This document shows positions 8,033-13,583 of a DNA stretch of 13,583 bases, one piece after another. Made by a program: the position numbers and the translations under genes. Source of the DNA: Syntrophomonadaceae bacterium (lineage in GTDB: Bacteria > Bacillota > Dethiobacteria > DTU022); contig SKWE01000024.1 of assembly GCA_007129055.1 (NCBI GenBank), positions 1-13,583 on the forward strand, given 5' to 3'. How positions within the stretch are numbered: position 1 is the stretch's first letter; the number at the start of each line of letters is the position of its first letter. Under the pieces are notes generated by a model, which had not been told where the DNA came from, searched no databases, and was given only the letters and a program-made list of their open reading frames with translations.

Positions 8033-8051
8033 TAGTTATCCTCATTTACTG

Positions 8052-9290
8052 CTAAGGCAGATACTTTTTAACAATCAGGGTTGCATTGGTTCCGCCGAAC
8101 CCAAATGAGTTGGAAAGTACAGTGTCGACTTTCGCCGGACGGGACTTGTTCGGTACATAATCCAAATCACAATCGGGGTCAGGATATTCATAGTTTATAG
8201 TCGGATGTATAAGCTGGTGTTTGATTATCAGCAGTGCAGCAATCATTTCAATTGCTCCGGCAGCTCCCAGCAAGTGGCCGGTCATCGATTTTGTTGAACT
8301 GACAGGAATCTTATAGGCATGTTCTTCAAACAGCTTCTTAATTGCTGCAGTTTCAATTTTATCGTTAAATTCTGTTGAAGTCCCGTGAGCATTGATATAG
8401 TCAATAGCAACAGGTTTTACAGCCGCGCTTTTTATTGCCCGCTGCATACTAAGATAAGCTCCTCTTCCTTCAGGATCGGGAGCAGTCATATGGTACGCAT
8501 CGCCGGACATACCATAACCGATCACTTCTCCATATATTTCAACACCCCTGGCCTGGGCATGACCGAGGCTTTCTAAAATTAAAACTCCTGCGCCTTCGCC
8601 CATCACAAATCCATCCCGCTGCAGGTCGAAAGGCCTGGAAGCTTTATCAGGCTGATCGTTACGGGTTGAAAGGGCCCTGGCGGAAGAAAAACCAGAAAAG
8701 GCCAGGTCGCTGATCGCTGCTTCGGCGCCACCGGCAAGCATAATCTCGGCATCTCCGCGCCTGATAATATGCCAGGCATCTCCAATAGCGTGTGTGGAAG
8801 TTGCGCAGGCTGTAACAACAGTGGTGTTCGGGCCTCGCAGGCCAAGAAGTATGGAAATGTAACCTGAAGCCATGTTGGCAATCAGGGCGGGAACAAGGAA
8901 AGGGCTAACCCTGCGGGGCCCTTTTTGATCTAAAACCCTTAGCTGCTCTTCAATTGTCTGGATACCACCTATGCCGGAACCAACCAGGACACCGACATTT
9001 TCCCTGTCAATGGCAGCTTCCTTCAGGCCGGCATCTTCCCAGGCCTTCATGGCAGCGGCAACTCCAAAGTGGGTAAAGCGATCAACCCTTTTAGCTTCTT
9101 TTTTCTCCATGAAAAGGGTGGGATCAAAATTTTTAATTTCCCCTGCTATTTGACAGGGGTATCTACTTACATCAAAGTTTTCAACGGCAGTTATGCCGCT
9201 TTTTCCATTAACTAAATTATTCCAAAACTCATGTTTATCAAAACCTATTGGTGAAACTATACCAATGCCGGTTATAACAACTCTTTGCAC
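8052..9290 (-). CDS. fabF: Beta-ketoacyl-ACP synthase II, GTG start
   Basis: FabF condenses malonyl-ACP with a growing acyl-ACP, releasing CO2 and lengthening the chain by two carbons. The 412-residue thiolase-fold protein carries the Cys-His-His triad: C162 in VVTACATSTHAIG, H302 in NAHGTSTEFND and H339 in STKSMTGHLLGAAG, with the conserved lysine K334 before the last. The C-terminal FGFGGTNA loop is intact. The start is GTG at 9290 with GAGGTGA four nt upstream. An ATG at 9292 overlaps it but is in another frame and encodes nothing useful. The gene lies 19 nt after acpP and 19 nt before rnc, closing the fatty-acid part of the operon. Two Cys-His-His or Cys-His-Asn synthases, FabF and FabH, are in the window; no FabB is seen. 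Confidence 0.97.
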   Translation of the reverse strand: MQRVVITGIGIVSPIGFDKHEFWNNLVNGKSGITAVENFDVSRYPCQIAGEIKNFDPTLFMEKKEAKRVDRFTHFGVAAAMKAWEDAGLKEAAIDRENVGVLVGSGIGGIQTIEEQLRVLDQKGPRRVSPFLVPALIANMASGYISILLGLRGPNTTVVTACATSTHAIGDAWHIIRRGDAEIMLAGGAEAAISDLAFSGFSSARALSTRNDQPDKASRPFDLQRDGFVMGEGAGVLILESLGHAQARGVEIYGEVIGYGMSGDAYHMTAPDPEGRGAYLSMQRAIKSAAVKPVAIDYINAHGTSTEFNDKIETAAIKKLFEEHAYKIPVSSTKSMTGHLLGAAGAIEMIAALLIIKHQLIHPTINYEYPDPDCDLDYVPNKSRPAKVDTVLSNSFGFGGTNATLIVKKYLP

Positions 9291-9294
9291 ATTT

Positions 9295-9301
9295 TCACCT
9301 C
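9295..9301 (-). promoter_or_regulatory. Ribosome binding site of fabF
   Basis: GAGGTGA on the minus strand, 4 nt before the GTG at 9290, decides the GTG start over the out-of-frame ATG that overlaps it. Confidence 0.7.
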
Positions 9302-9309
9302 AAGAAGGA

Positions 9310-9537
9310 CTATACTTTCGATTCAATATACTTAATTACATCACCCACTGATTTAATGTTCTCAATTTCCTGGTCTGAGATTTCCATATCGAACTCTTCT
9401 TCCAGGGCCATAACCAATTCTACGATATCTAACGAATCAGCATCAATATCTTCAAAAGTTGTTTCCGGAGACAATTTATCGACCGACACTTCAAGTTGTT
9501 CAGAAATAATACCTTTTACCTTGCTCTCTACGCTCAC
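9310..9537 (-). CDS. acpP: Acyl carrier protein, GTG start
   Basis: ACP carries the acyl chain on a 4'-phosphopantetheine arm through all steps of type II fatty-acid synthesis. From the GTG at 9537 the product is 75 residues, begins [15 protein letters not shown] and is strongly acidic. The arm attaches to S35 in [10 protein letters not shown], followed by the recognition helix [12 protein letters not shown]. An in-frame ATG at 9594 would give 94 residues, but that start lies inside fabG, has no SD, and its extra residues (ending LRGGES) translate the SD itself. The GTG start gives the usual ACP length. The gene lies 37 nt after fabG and 19 nt before fabF, the classic fabD-fabG-acpP-fabF order. 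Confidence 0.97.
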   Translation of the reverse strand: MSVESKVKGIISEQLEVSVDKLSPETTFEDIDADSLDIVELVMALEEEFDMEISDQEIENIKSVGDVIKYIESKV

Positions 9538-9541
9538 TGAT

Positions 9542-9550
9542 TCACCTCCT
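9542..9550 (-). promoter_or_regulatory. Near-perfect ribosome binding site of acpP
   Basis: AGGAGGTGA matches nine bases of the 16S anti-SD and is 4 nt from the GTG at 9537. It is the longest such match I see in the window, fitting the high abundance of ACP, and it rules out the upstream ATG at 9594. Confidence 0.85.
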
Positions 9551-9574
9551 CTCAAGATTTTTATAAGATTCAAT

Positions 9575-10318
9575 TTACATTGACAGATTTCCATCTACTG
9601 CAATAACCTGACCAGTCACATACGACGCAGATGATGCAAGAAATGTTACTACTTCTGCCACATCTTCGGGCTTGCCAAACCTTTTTAATGCAACCTGGTC
9701 CATTATTTTTTCTTTTACAGCATCAGAAAGGTTATCAGTCATTTCGGTTTCAATAAAACCCGGAGCAACGGCATTTACAGTAATATCCCTTGACCCAAGT
9801 TCCTTGGCCATGGTCCGGGTAAAAGCAATCACTCCACCCTTTGCCGCGGCATAATTAGCCTGACCGCTATTACCATGAATGCCTGCTACAGATGCTATAT
9901 TAATTATTCTTCCGCCACTTTTTTGTTTCAGCAGCGGCCTGATTACAGCTTTACAGCAATTATAAACTCCATTAAGGTTAACATCAATTACTTCCTGCCA
10001 TTCTTCCGCCTTCATCCTGGCCAGCAGGTTATCGCGGGTTATCCCCGCATTATTAATTAGTATATCAATTCTTTTGAAATGATCAATAGCACATTTAACT
10101 ATCTCTTCGCACTCGGTATACTGGCTGACATTGGCTTTAACTATCGCAGCTGAACCACCGCATTCTTCAATGGTTTTCAGTACTTCTTCTGCCGCCTCTT
10201 TATTCTGGCTGTAATTTATAACCACGGAAGCGCCTGCCTTTGCAAGCGATATGGCGCAGGCCCTGCCAATACCTCTTGAAGCGCCGGTAACTATGGCACA
10301 CTTTCCGGATAGTTCCAT
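9575..10318 (-). CDS. fabG: 3-oxoacyl-ACP reductase FabG
   Basis: FabG reduces 3-oxoacyl-ACP to (R)-3-hydroxyacyl-ACP with NADPH. The 247-residue protein is a classical short-chain dehydrogenase. It has the nucleotide-binding TGASRGIGR (11-19), the NNAG motif (89-92), and the catalytic tetrad N114, S143 (INIASVAG), Y156 and K160 (NYAAAKGG). The PGFIETEMT loop is typical of FabG, as is the C-terminal [10 protein letters not shown]. The last residues are DGNLSM where DGGM is common, a minor change. ATG start with a GGGGTGA site 4-5 nt upstream. It lies 19 nt after fabD and 37 nt before acpP. Position in the cluster separates it from the many other short-chain dehydrogenases and makes the FabG call firm. 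Confidence 0.97.
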   Translation of the reverse strand: MELSGKCAIVTGASRGIGRACAISLAKAGASVVINYSQNKEAAEEVLKTIEECGGSAAIVKANVSQYTECEEIVKCAIDHFKRIDILINNAGITRDNLLARMKAEEWQEVIDVNLNGVYNCCKAVIRPLLKQKSGGRIINIASVAGIHGNSGQANYAAAKGGVIAFTRTMAKELGSRDITVNAVAPGFIETEMTDNLSDAVKEKIMDQVALKRFGKPEDVAEVVTFLASSASYVTGQVIAVDGNLSM

Positions 10319-10337
10319 ATTATCACCCCATAAAGTA

Positions 10338-11258
10338 TTAATTATTTAAACTTTCAAGGTCTGAGATCTTTTCCACCGATGTGGTTCTTAATCCGGGCGC
10401 TATTCTCTTCATCAGTCTTGCCAGGGAATTCCCCGGCCCAAAACTGATAAACCGTTCTATTCCAATATCAACTAGTTTTATAATAGACTGTTCCCACAGG
10501 ATAGGGTTACTGACCTGTTGAACCAGGTTTTCCTTAATCAGGGACGGTTGATCAGCGAAGCTTGCAGAAACATTAAATATAACCGGTACTGATGGTTGGT
10601 TAATAACTGTTTTTTCCAGTTCAACTGTAAGTTTTTCTTCCACGGGTTTCAGGAGAGCACAATGAAAGGGGGCGCTTACTTTTAATTCGGTAATTTTTTT
10701 TGCCCCTGCCTTACCGGCTAAATCCATGGCCCTACGCACTGCATTTCTGTTGCCCGATATGACTATTTGTCCCGGGCAGTTAAAATTTGCCGGTGAGACA
10801 AGCCCAAGTTCGGCCGCAGCTGAACAGATATCTTCAACTTTTTCATGAGGCAAACCCATAATAGCAGCCATTGTACCCTCACCTGCAGGTACTGCTTCCT
10901 GCATAAATATACCTCTTTTTTGAACAAGCGGCAAAGCTTCTTCAAATGAAATGGTACCTGCAGTTACCAGGGCTGTATACTCCCCTAAACTTAAACCTGC
11001 CACGGCATCAGGTATAATTCCCGCCCTCTGCACCACAGAATAAATTGCGTAGCTTGCAGTTAGTATTGCCGGTTGTGTAACCTGGGTTATCTGCAGCTGT
11101 TCTTCAGGGCCTTCAAATATAATATCGACTAGCCCCGGGTTTAAAGCATTTGCAGCCCGGTGAAATACATCTTTCGCCTCCATGAAATTGTCGACGAAAT
11201 CACGCGCCATACCAACATACTGAGCTCCCTGGCCGGGAAAGAGAAACGCTGTTTTCAC
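10338..11258 (-). CDS. fabD: Malonyl-CoA:ACP transacylase FabD, GTG start
   Basis: FabD moves malonyl from CoA to ACP and so supplies the extender unit to FabH and FabF. The 306-residue protein opens with FLFPGQGAQYVGM (oxyanion Q10), carries the nucleophile S90 in GLSLGEYTAL, an arginine in QKRGIFMQ (R115) that would bind the malonyl carboxylate, and H199 in SAPFHCALLKP. The FGPGNSLARLMKRI motif is near the C-terminus. The start is GTG at 11258, with AAGGAG 8 nt upstream. There is no nearby in-frame ATG that keeps the FLFPGQGAQ N-terminus. It lies 22 nt after fabH and 19 nt before fabG. Length and residues are normal. Confidence 0.97.
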   Translation of the reverse strand: MKTAFLFPGQGAQYVGMARDFVDNFMEAKDVFHRAANALNPGLVDIIFEGPEEQLQITQVTQPAILTASYAIYSVVQRAGIIPDAVAGLSLGEYTALVTAGTISFEEALPLVQKRGIFMQEAVPAGEGTMAAIMGLPHEKVEDICSAAAELGLVSPANFNCPGQIVISGNRNAVRRAMDLAGKAGAKKITELKVSAPFHCALLKPVEEKLTVELEKTVINQPSVPVIFNVSASFADQPSLIKENLVQQVSNPILWEQSIIKLVDIGIERFISFGPGNSLARLMKRIAPGLRTTSVEKISDLESLNN

Positions 11259-11266
11259 TTTAATGA

Positions 11267-11272
11267 CTCCTT
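11267..11272 (-). promoter_or_regulatory. Ribosome binding site of fabD
   Basis: AAGGAG on the minus strand, 8 nt before the GTG at 11258, in the 22-nt gap after fabH. It supports the GTG start. Confidence 0.65.
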
Positions 11273-11280
11273 AAATTTAA

Positions 11281-12270
11281 TCACCACTTCATCAGAATAC
11301 CGCCCCAGGTTAACCCGGCGCCGAAAGCTACCATGGCCACTAAATCGCCTTTTTTCATAGCCCCTTTTACAATATATTCATGCAAGGCTATTGGGATGGT
11401 TGCTGAGGACATATTACCATAGCGGTCGATGTTCACCGGAACTTTCTCCTCCGGCATTCTCAATCTTTTTCTGATGTAATCAATTATTCTAAGGTTGGCC
11501 TGATGCAAAAAGAGGTAATCAAGATCAGCAGCAGTTATGTTTTCTTTTTGCATCATCTGGTTTAACGTATCTTCCACTACCCTGGTAGCAAATTTAAAAA
11601 TCTCGTTGCCATTCATTTTGATAAAATGCATTTTGTTTTGTAAAGATTCGTGGCTGGCTGGTATCATGCTGCCCCCGGCCGGAATCTTTAGGAGGTCCGC
11701 TCCCCTGCCATCTGAATGAAGACTAAAACTTACTATTCCACTATCACCAGTCGCAGGCTGCAGTACAACAGCCCCTGCCCCGTCACCAAAGAGCACGCAG
11801 GTGCTTCTGTCATCCCAGTCTGTAACCCGAGATAAAATTTCAACACCTACAACCAAAATATTTTTGTATGTACCGCAGGATATAAACTGGCTTCCGACAG
11901 CCAGGGCATATATAAAGCCTGTGCACCCGGCAGACAGGTCCATTGCAGCTGCCTTAAATGCTCCAAGCCTGGCCTGTAACAAACATGAAGTTGACGGGGT
12001 TGGGTAGTCTGGGGTAACCGTTGCTGCGATAATCATATCGATGTCTGCTGCCTTTAAACCTGCTTTTTCTAAAGCCTCAACTGCTGCCCTATCTGCAAGG
12101 TCAACGCTGGAAAGTCCATCTTCAAGTTTTCTTCTTTCCCGGATGCCAGTACGGGAAAGAATCCACTCATCGTTTGTATCAACCATCTTTTCCAGATCAT
12201 TATTCGTAATAACCCGTTCTGGCAAAGCAGCGCCTGAACCGGTAATAACCGATTTGACCCGATTAGACAA
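11281..12270 (-). CDS. fabH: Beta-ketoacyl-ACP synthase III FabH, TTG start
   Basis: FabH begins fatty-acid chains by condensing a short acyl-CoA with malonyl-ACP. In Gram-positives it often prefers branched primers, which the sequence alone cannot tell. The 329-residue protein has the Cys-His-Asn triad: C116 in DLSAGCTGFIYAL, H256 in FLHQANLRIIDYI and N286 in DRYGNMSSATIPIAL. MVDTNDEWILSRTGIRERR near the N-terminus and FGDGAGAVVL in the middle are family hallmarks. The start is TTG at 12270, two bases after the plsX stop. GGGGAGG lies 10 nt upstream, inside the end of plsX, so the two genes are probably translationally coupled. No in-frame ATG fits the N-terminus. Confidence 0.96.
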   Translation of the reverse strand: MSNRVKSVITGSGAALPERVITNNDLEKMVDTNDEWILSRTGIRERRKLEDGLSSVDLADRAAVEALEKAGLKAADIDMIIAATVTPDYPTPSTSCLLQARLGAFKAAAMDLSAGCTGFIYALAVGSQFISCGTYKNILVVGVEILSRVTDWDDRSTCVLFGDGAGAVVLQPATGDSGIVSFSLHSDGRGADLLKIPAGGSMIPASHESLQNKMHFIKMNGNEIFKFATRVVEDTLNQMMQKENITAADLDYLFLHQANLRIIDYIRKRLRMPEEKVPVNIDRYGNMSSATIPIALHEYIVKGAMKKGDLVAMVAFGAGLTWGGILMKW

Positions 12271-12272
12271 GA

Positions 12273-13298
12273 TTATTGAACCTCCCCAATTTCACCTGCC
12301 AGCTCTTGCAGGGCTTTTTGCAACTGCTCGGTTACTCTCTTTTTAACAAAGGGATGTGCCTGTTTAATCAGGGCCTGCTCGATGGACCTTGCTTTTGATG
12401 ACCCATGACATTTAATGCATAAACCGTTAACACCAAGCAGTGGCGCCCCTCCATAACCGGAAGTATCAACCTTTTCTCTTAATTTTAGAAATACCGGTTG
12501 TAAAAGCAGGGCTCCCAGTTTATATCGTATTTGCCCGGGAATCTCCTGCCTGAAATAACTCAGGATTGCCCTGGAAAGCCCTTCTGAGGTTTTTAAAAAT
12601 ATATTGCCTACAAAGCCATCACATATTACAACATCTGCGCCATTAAAAAACACCTCAGTACCCTCAACGTTTCCATGGAACCCTTTAAGGTGATCGTTAA
12701 ATAAACTATAAGCTTTCTTAATCTGGTTATTACCTTTATTCTCTTCATTTCCCACGTTCAGCAGCGCTACGCGCGGTTCATGGTAACCCAAAATCTGCTG
12801 GGCATAAATTCGCCCCATTTGAGCGTATTGCAATAGCTGTTCAGGACGGGCATCCATATTTGCCCCAACATCAAGAAATAAAACAGGTTTTCCGCTAAAG
12901 CTGGGCATTGGTGTTAGCAGGGCTGGACGACTGATGCCGCTCATTCTCCCCAAAAATAGAAGTCCTCCGGCCATTAATGCTCCTGTATTTCCGGCGCTTA
13001 AAGCAGCGTCTGCATCGCCAGACCGAACTAATTGCAATGCTTTAACCATTGATGATTCTTTTTTATTCCTGATCGATAACCCGGGATCATCATCACAGGT
13101 AATTACTTCATCGGCGTTATGTATAACAACACGTTTTTGAGGATATTCTTTTTTCTCAAGAGTTTTCTCTAATTCATTCTGCTTTCCTACCAATATTAAA
13201 TGAAGATCTTCCAGGTAAGAGAGCGCAGACAAAGCGCCGCCAACTATTTCTGTCGGGGCATAATCTCCACCCATAGCATCGATTGCCACTCGCACCAT
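12273..13298 (-). CDS. plsX: Phosphate acyltransferase PlsX
   Basis: PlsX converts acyl-ACP and phosphate to acyl-phosphate, the donor that PlsY uses to acylate glycerol-3-phosphate. It is a peripheral membrane enzyme. From the ATG at 13298 the product is 341 residues, the usual length. It begins MVRVAIDAMGGDYAP, with SAGNTGALMAGG (101-112), DVGANMDARPEQLLQYAQMG (143-162), NVGNEENKG (181-189), DGFVGNIFLKTSEG (227-240) and GVNGLCIKCHGSS (289-301). A hydrophobic and basic stretch around 262-277 fits the reported amphipathic membrane-contact region. The frame stays open upstream to a TTG at 13355, but those 19 residues do not resemble PlsX and would begin within the hairpin loop, whereas the ATG has a GAGGA site. 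No fapR regulator gene precedes it. Confidence 0.96.
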   Translation of the reverse strand: MVRVAIDAMGGDYAPTEIVGGALSALSYLEDLHLILVGKQNELEKTLEKKEYPQKRVVIHNADEVITCDDDPGLSIRNKKESSMVKALQLVRSGDADAALSAGNTGALMAGGLLFLGRMSGISRPALLTPMPSFSGKPVLFLDVGANMDARPEQLLQYAQMGRIYAQQILGYHEPRVALLNVGNEENKGNNQIKKAYSLFNDHLKGFHGNVEGTEVFFNGADVVICDGFVGNIFLKTSEGLSRAILSYFRQEIPGQIRYKLGALLLQPVFLKLREKVDTSGYGGAPLLGVNGLCIKCHGSSKARSIEQALIKQAHPFVKKRVTEQLQKALQELAGEIGEVQ

Positions 13299-13308
13299 GC
13301 TGATCACT

Positions 13309-13314
13309 TCCTCT
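13309..13314 (-). promoter_or_regulatory. Ribosome binding site of plsX
   Basis: AGAGGA on the minus strand lies 10 nt before the ATG at 13298. It supports the short form of PlsX over the extended frame that starts at 13355. Confidence 0.55.
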
Positions 13315-13324
13315 TTTAACAGGC

Positions 13325-13369
13325 AAAAGAAATACAAGACGCCCCTTATTGCCAAGGCATAAGGGGCGC
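13325..13369 (-). terminator. Hairpin with U-rich tract between rpmF and plsX: leaky terminator or attenuator
   Basis: In the direction of transcription CGCCCCTTAT (13368-13359) pairs perfectly with ATAAGGGGCG (13349-13340). The 9-nt loop can fold further as UGC-CUUG-GCA if one A bulges. A flanking G-U pair extends the base. The next 15 nt (13339-13325) read TCTTGTATTTCTTTT, mostly T but interrupted by C, G and A. This is the form of an imperfect intrinsic terminator. It lies 15 nt past the rpmF stop and about 40 nt before the plsX start. Partial termination would let L32 be made in excess over the lipid genes. A role as an RNA processing or stabilising element is also possible. Confidence 0.7.
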
Positions 13370-13383
13370 AATGTTCCTGTCAG

Positions 13384-13560
13384 TTAATTAACTTTAACTA
13401 CTTCCCGCTCTTTGTAATAACCGCAGTTTAAACAAACCTTGTGAGTAGGTTTCAATTCATTACACTGCGGGCAGGCAACCAGGCGGGGAACTGATAGCTT
13501 ATTTTGTGATCGCCGCATATCCCGCTTTGACTTTGATGTTCTACGCTTTGGAACAGCCAC
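13384..13560 (-). CDS. rpmF: 50S ribosomal protein L32, zinc-binding form, GTG start
   Basis: A 58-residue ribosomal protein L32. It opens MAVPKRRTSKSKRDMRRS, the standard L32 N-terminus, and then has KLSVPRLVACPQC and HKVCLNCGYY. The four cysteines (C30, C33, C43, C46) form the CxxC...CxxC zinc ribbon, so this is the zinc-dependent (C+) version. The start is GTG at 13560 with AAGGAGG 7 nt upstream. rpmF directly before the plsX/fab cluster is a widely conserved order. The hairpin between it and plsX suggests it is expressed more strongly than what follows. Only 9 nt of sequence lie beyond its ribosome site, so the upstream gene (often a DUF177/YceD gene) cannot be identified. Confidence 0.96.
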   Translation of the reverse strand: MAVPKRRTSKSKRDMRRSQNKLSVPRLVACPQCNELKPTHKVCLNCGYYKEREVVKVN

Positions 13561-13567
13561 TGTAACG

Positions 13568-13574
13568 CCTCCTT
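13568..13574 (-). promoter_or_regulatory. Ribosome binding site of rpmF
   Basis: AAGGAGG on the minus strand, 7 nt before the GTG at 13560, fixes that start. Confidence 0.8.
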
Positions 13575-13583
13575 ATCTGGCAC

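Noticed and set aside
8603..8881. 92-residue minus-strand frame inside fabF
   Set aside because: Same strand but shifted frame within an intact, conserved fabF. A shadow frame.
12041..12346. 101-residue plus-strand open frame across the fabH/plsX junction
   Set aside because: Antisense to two conserved genes, no family resemblance, no ribosome site seen.
13299..13355. 19-residue N-terminal extension of PlsX from a TTG at 13355
   Set aside because: It would start inside the terminator-like hairpin loop, and the residues do not resemble PlsX. The ATG at 13298 gives the family's normal N-terminus and has a ribosome site.
13354..13386. Possible promoter for plsX: CTGACA with a TATGCC about 16 nt later
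   Set aside because: The -10 half matches only three of six and lies inside the hairpin stem, so it is weaker than the read-through explanation.
13382..13393. 12-bp palindrome AGTTAATTAACT across the rpmF stop codon, considered as a regulator site
   Set aside because: It is AT-only apart from the ends, mostly coding, and matches no FapR or FabT operator that I know. Probably chance.

Overview
This window is a chromosomal housekeeping block from a low-to-mid GC Gram-positive bacterium, most likely a member of the Clostridia (Bacillota). The evidence is the gene order, the strong Shine-Dalgarno (SD) sequences of the AGGAGGTGA type, frequent GTG and TTG starts, a YlxM protein next to ffh, a short FtsY without a long acidic N-terminal domain, and a 1187-residue Smc. 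I cannot name the genus from the sequence alone.

Every supported gene lies on the minus strand, so transcription runs from high to low coordinates: rpmF - plsX - fabH - fabD - fabG - acpP - fabF - rnc - smc - ftsY - ylxM - ffh - rpsP - khpA - rimM. rimM is cut by the left edge. Intergenic gaps are mostly 2-60 nt, smc/ftsY and khpA/rimM overlap, and coding sequence fills almost the whole window. The only gap above 100 nt is 139 nt, between ftsY and ylxM.

Right part (about 13.6-8.05 kb): ribosomal protein L32, then a type II fatty-acid synthesis cluster. PlsX makes acyl-phosphate for phospholipid synthesis. FabD loads malonyl onto ACP, FabH starts chains, FabF extends them, and FabG does the first reduction. 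FabZ, an enoyl-ACP reductase and acetyl-CoA carboxylase are not in the window. Middle part (8.05-2.8 kb): RNase III, the Smc condensin ATPase and the SRP receptor FtsY. Left part (2.7-0 kb): YlxM and Ffh of the signal recognition particle, ribosomal protein S16, the RNA-binding protein KhpA, and the 30S maturation factor RimM. Together the block links lipid synthesis, membrane protein targeting, ribosome and RNA maturation, and chromosome organisation, all tied to growth rate.

Two non-coding elements stand out. A 10-bp GC-rich hairpin followed by a U-rich tract sits between rpmF and plsX and looks like a leaky terminator or attenuator. A well-formed extended -10 promoter, followed by an 8-bp perfect inverted repeat that touches the ylxM ribosome binding site, sits between ftsY and ylxM. 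It would split the block into two transcription units. Several starts are decided by the SD and are non-ATG: rpmF GTG, fabH TTG, fabD GTG, acpP GTG, fabF GTG, rpsP TTG. I found no mobile element, CRISPR array, tRNA, rRNA, phage gene or defence gene, and no credible candidate for an undescribed multi-gene system. The interesting material here is regulatory detail.
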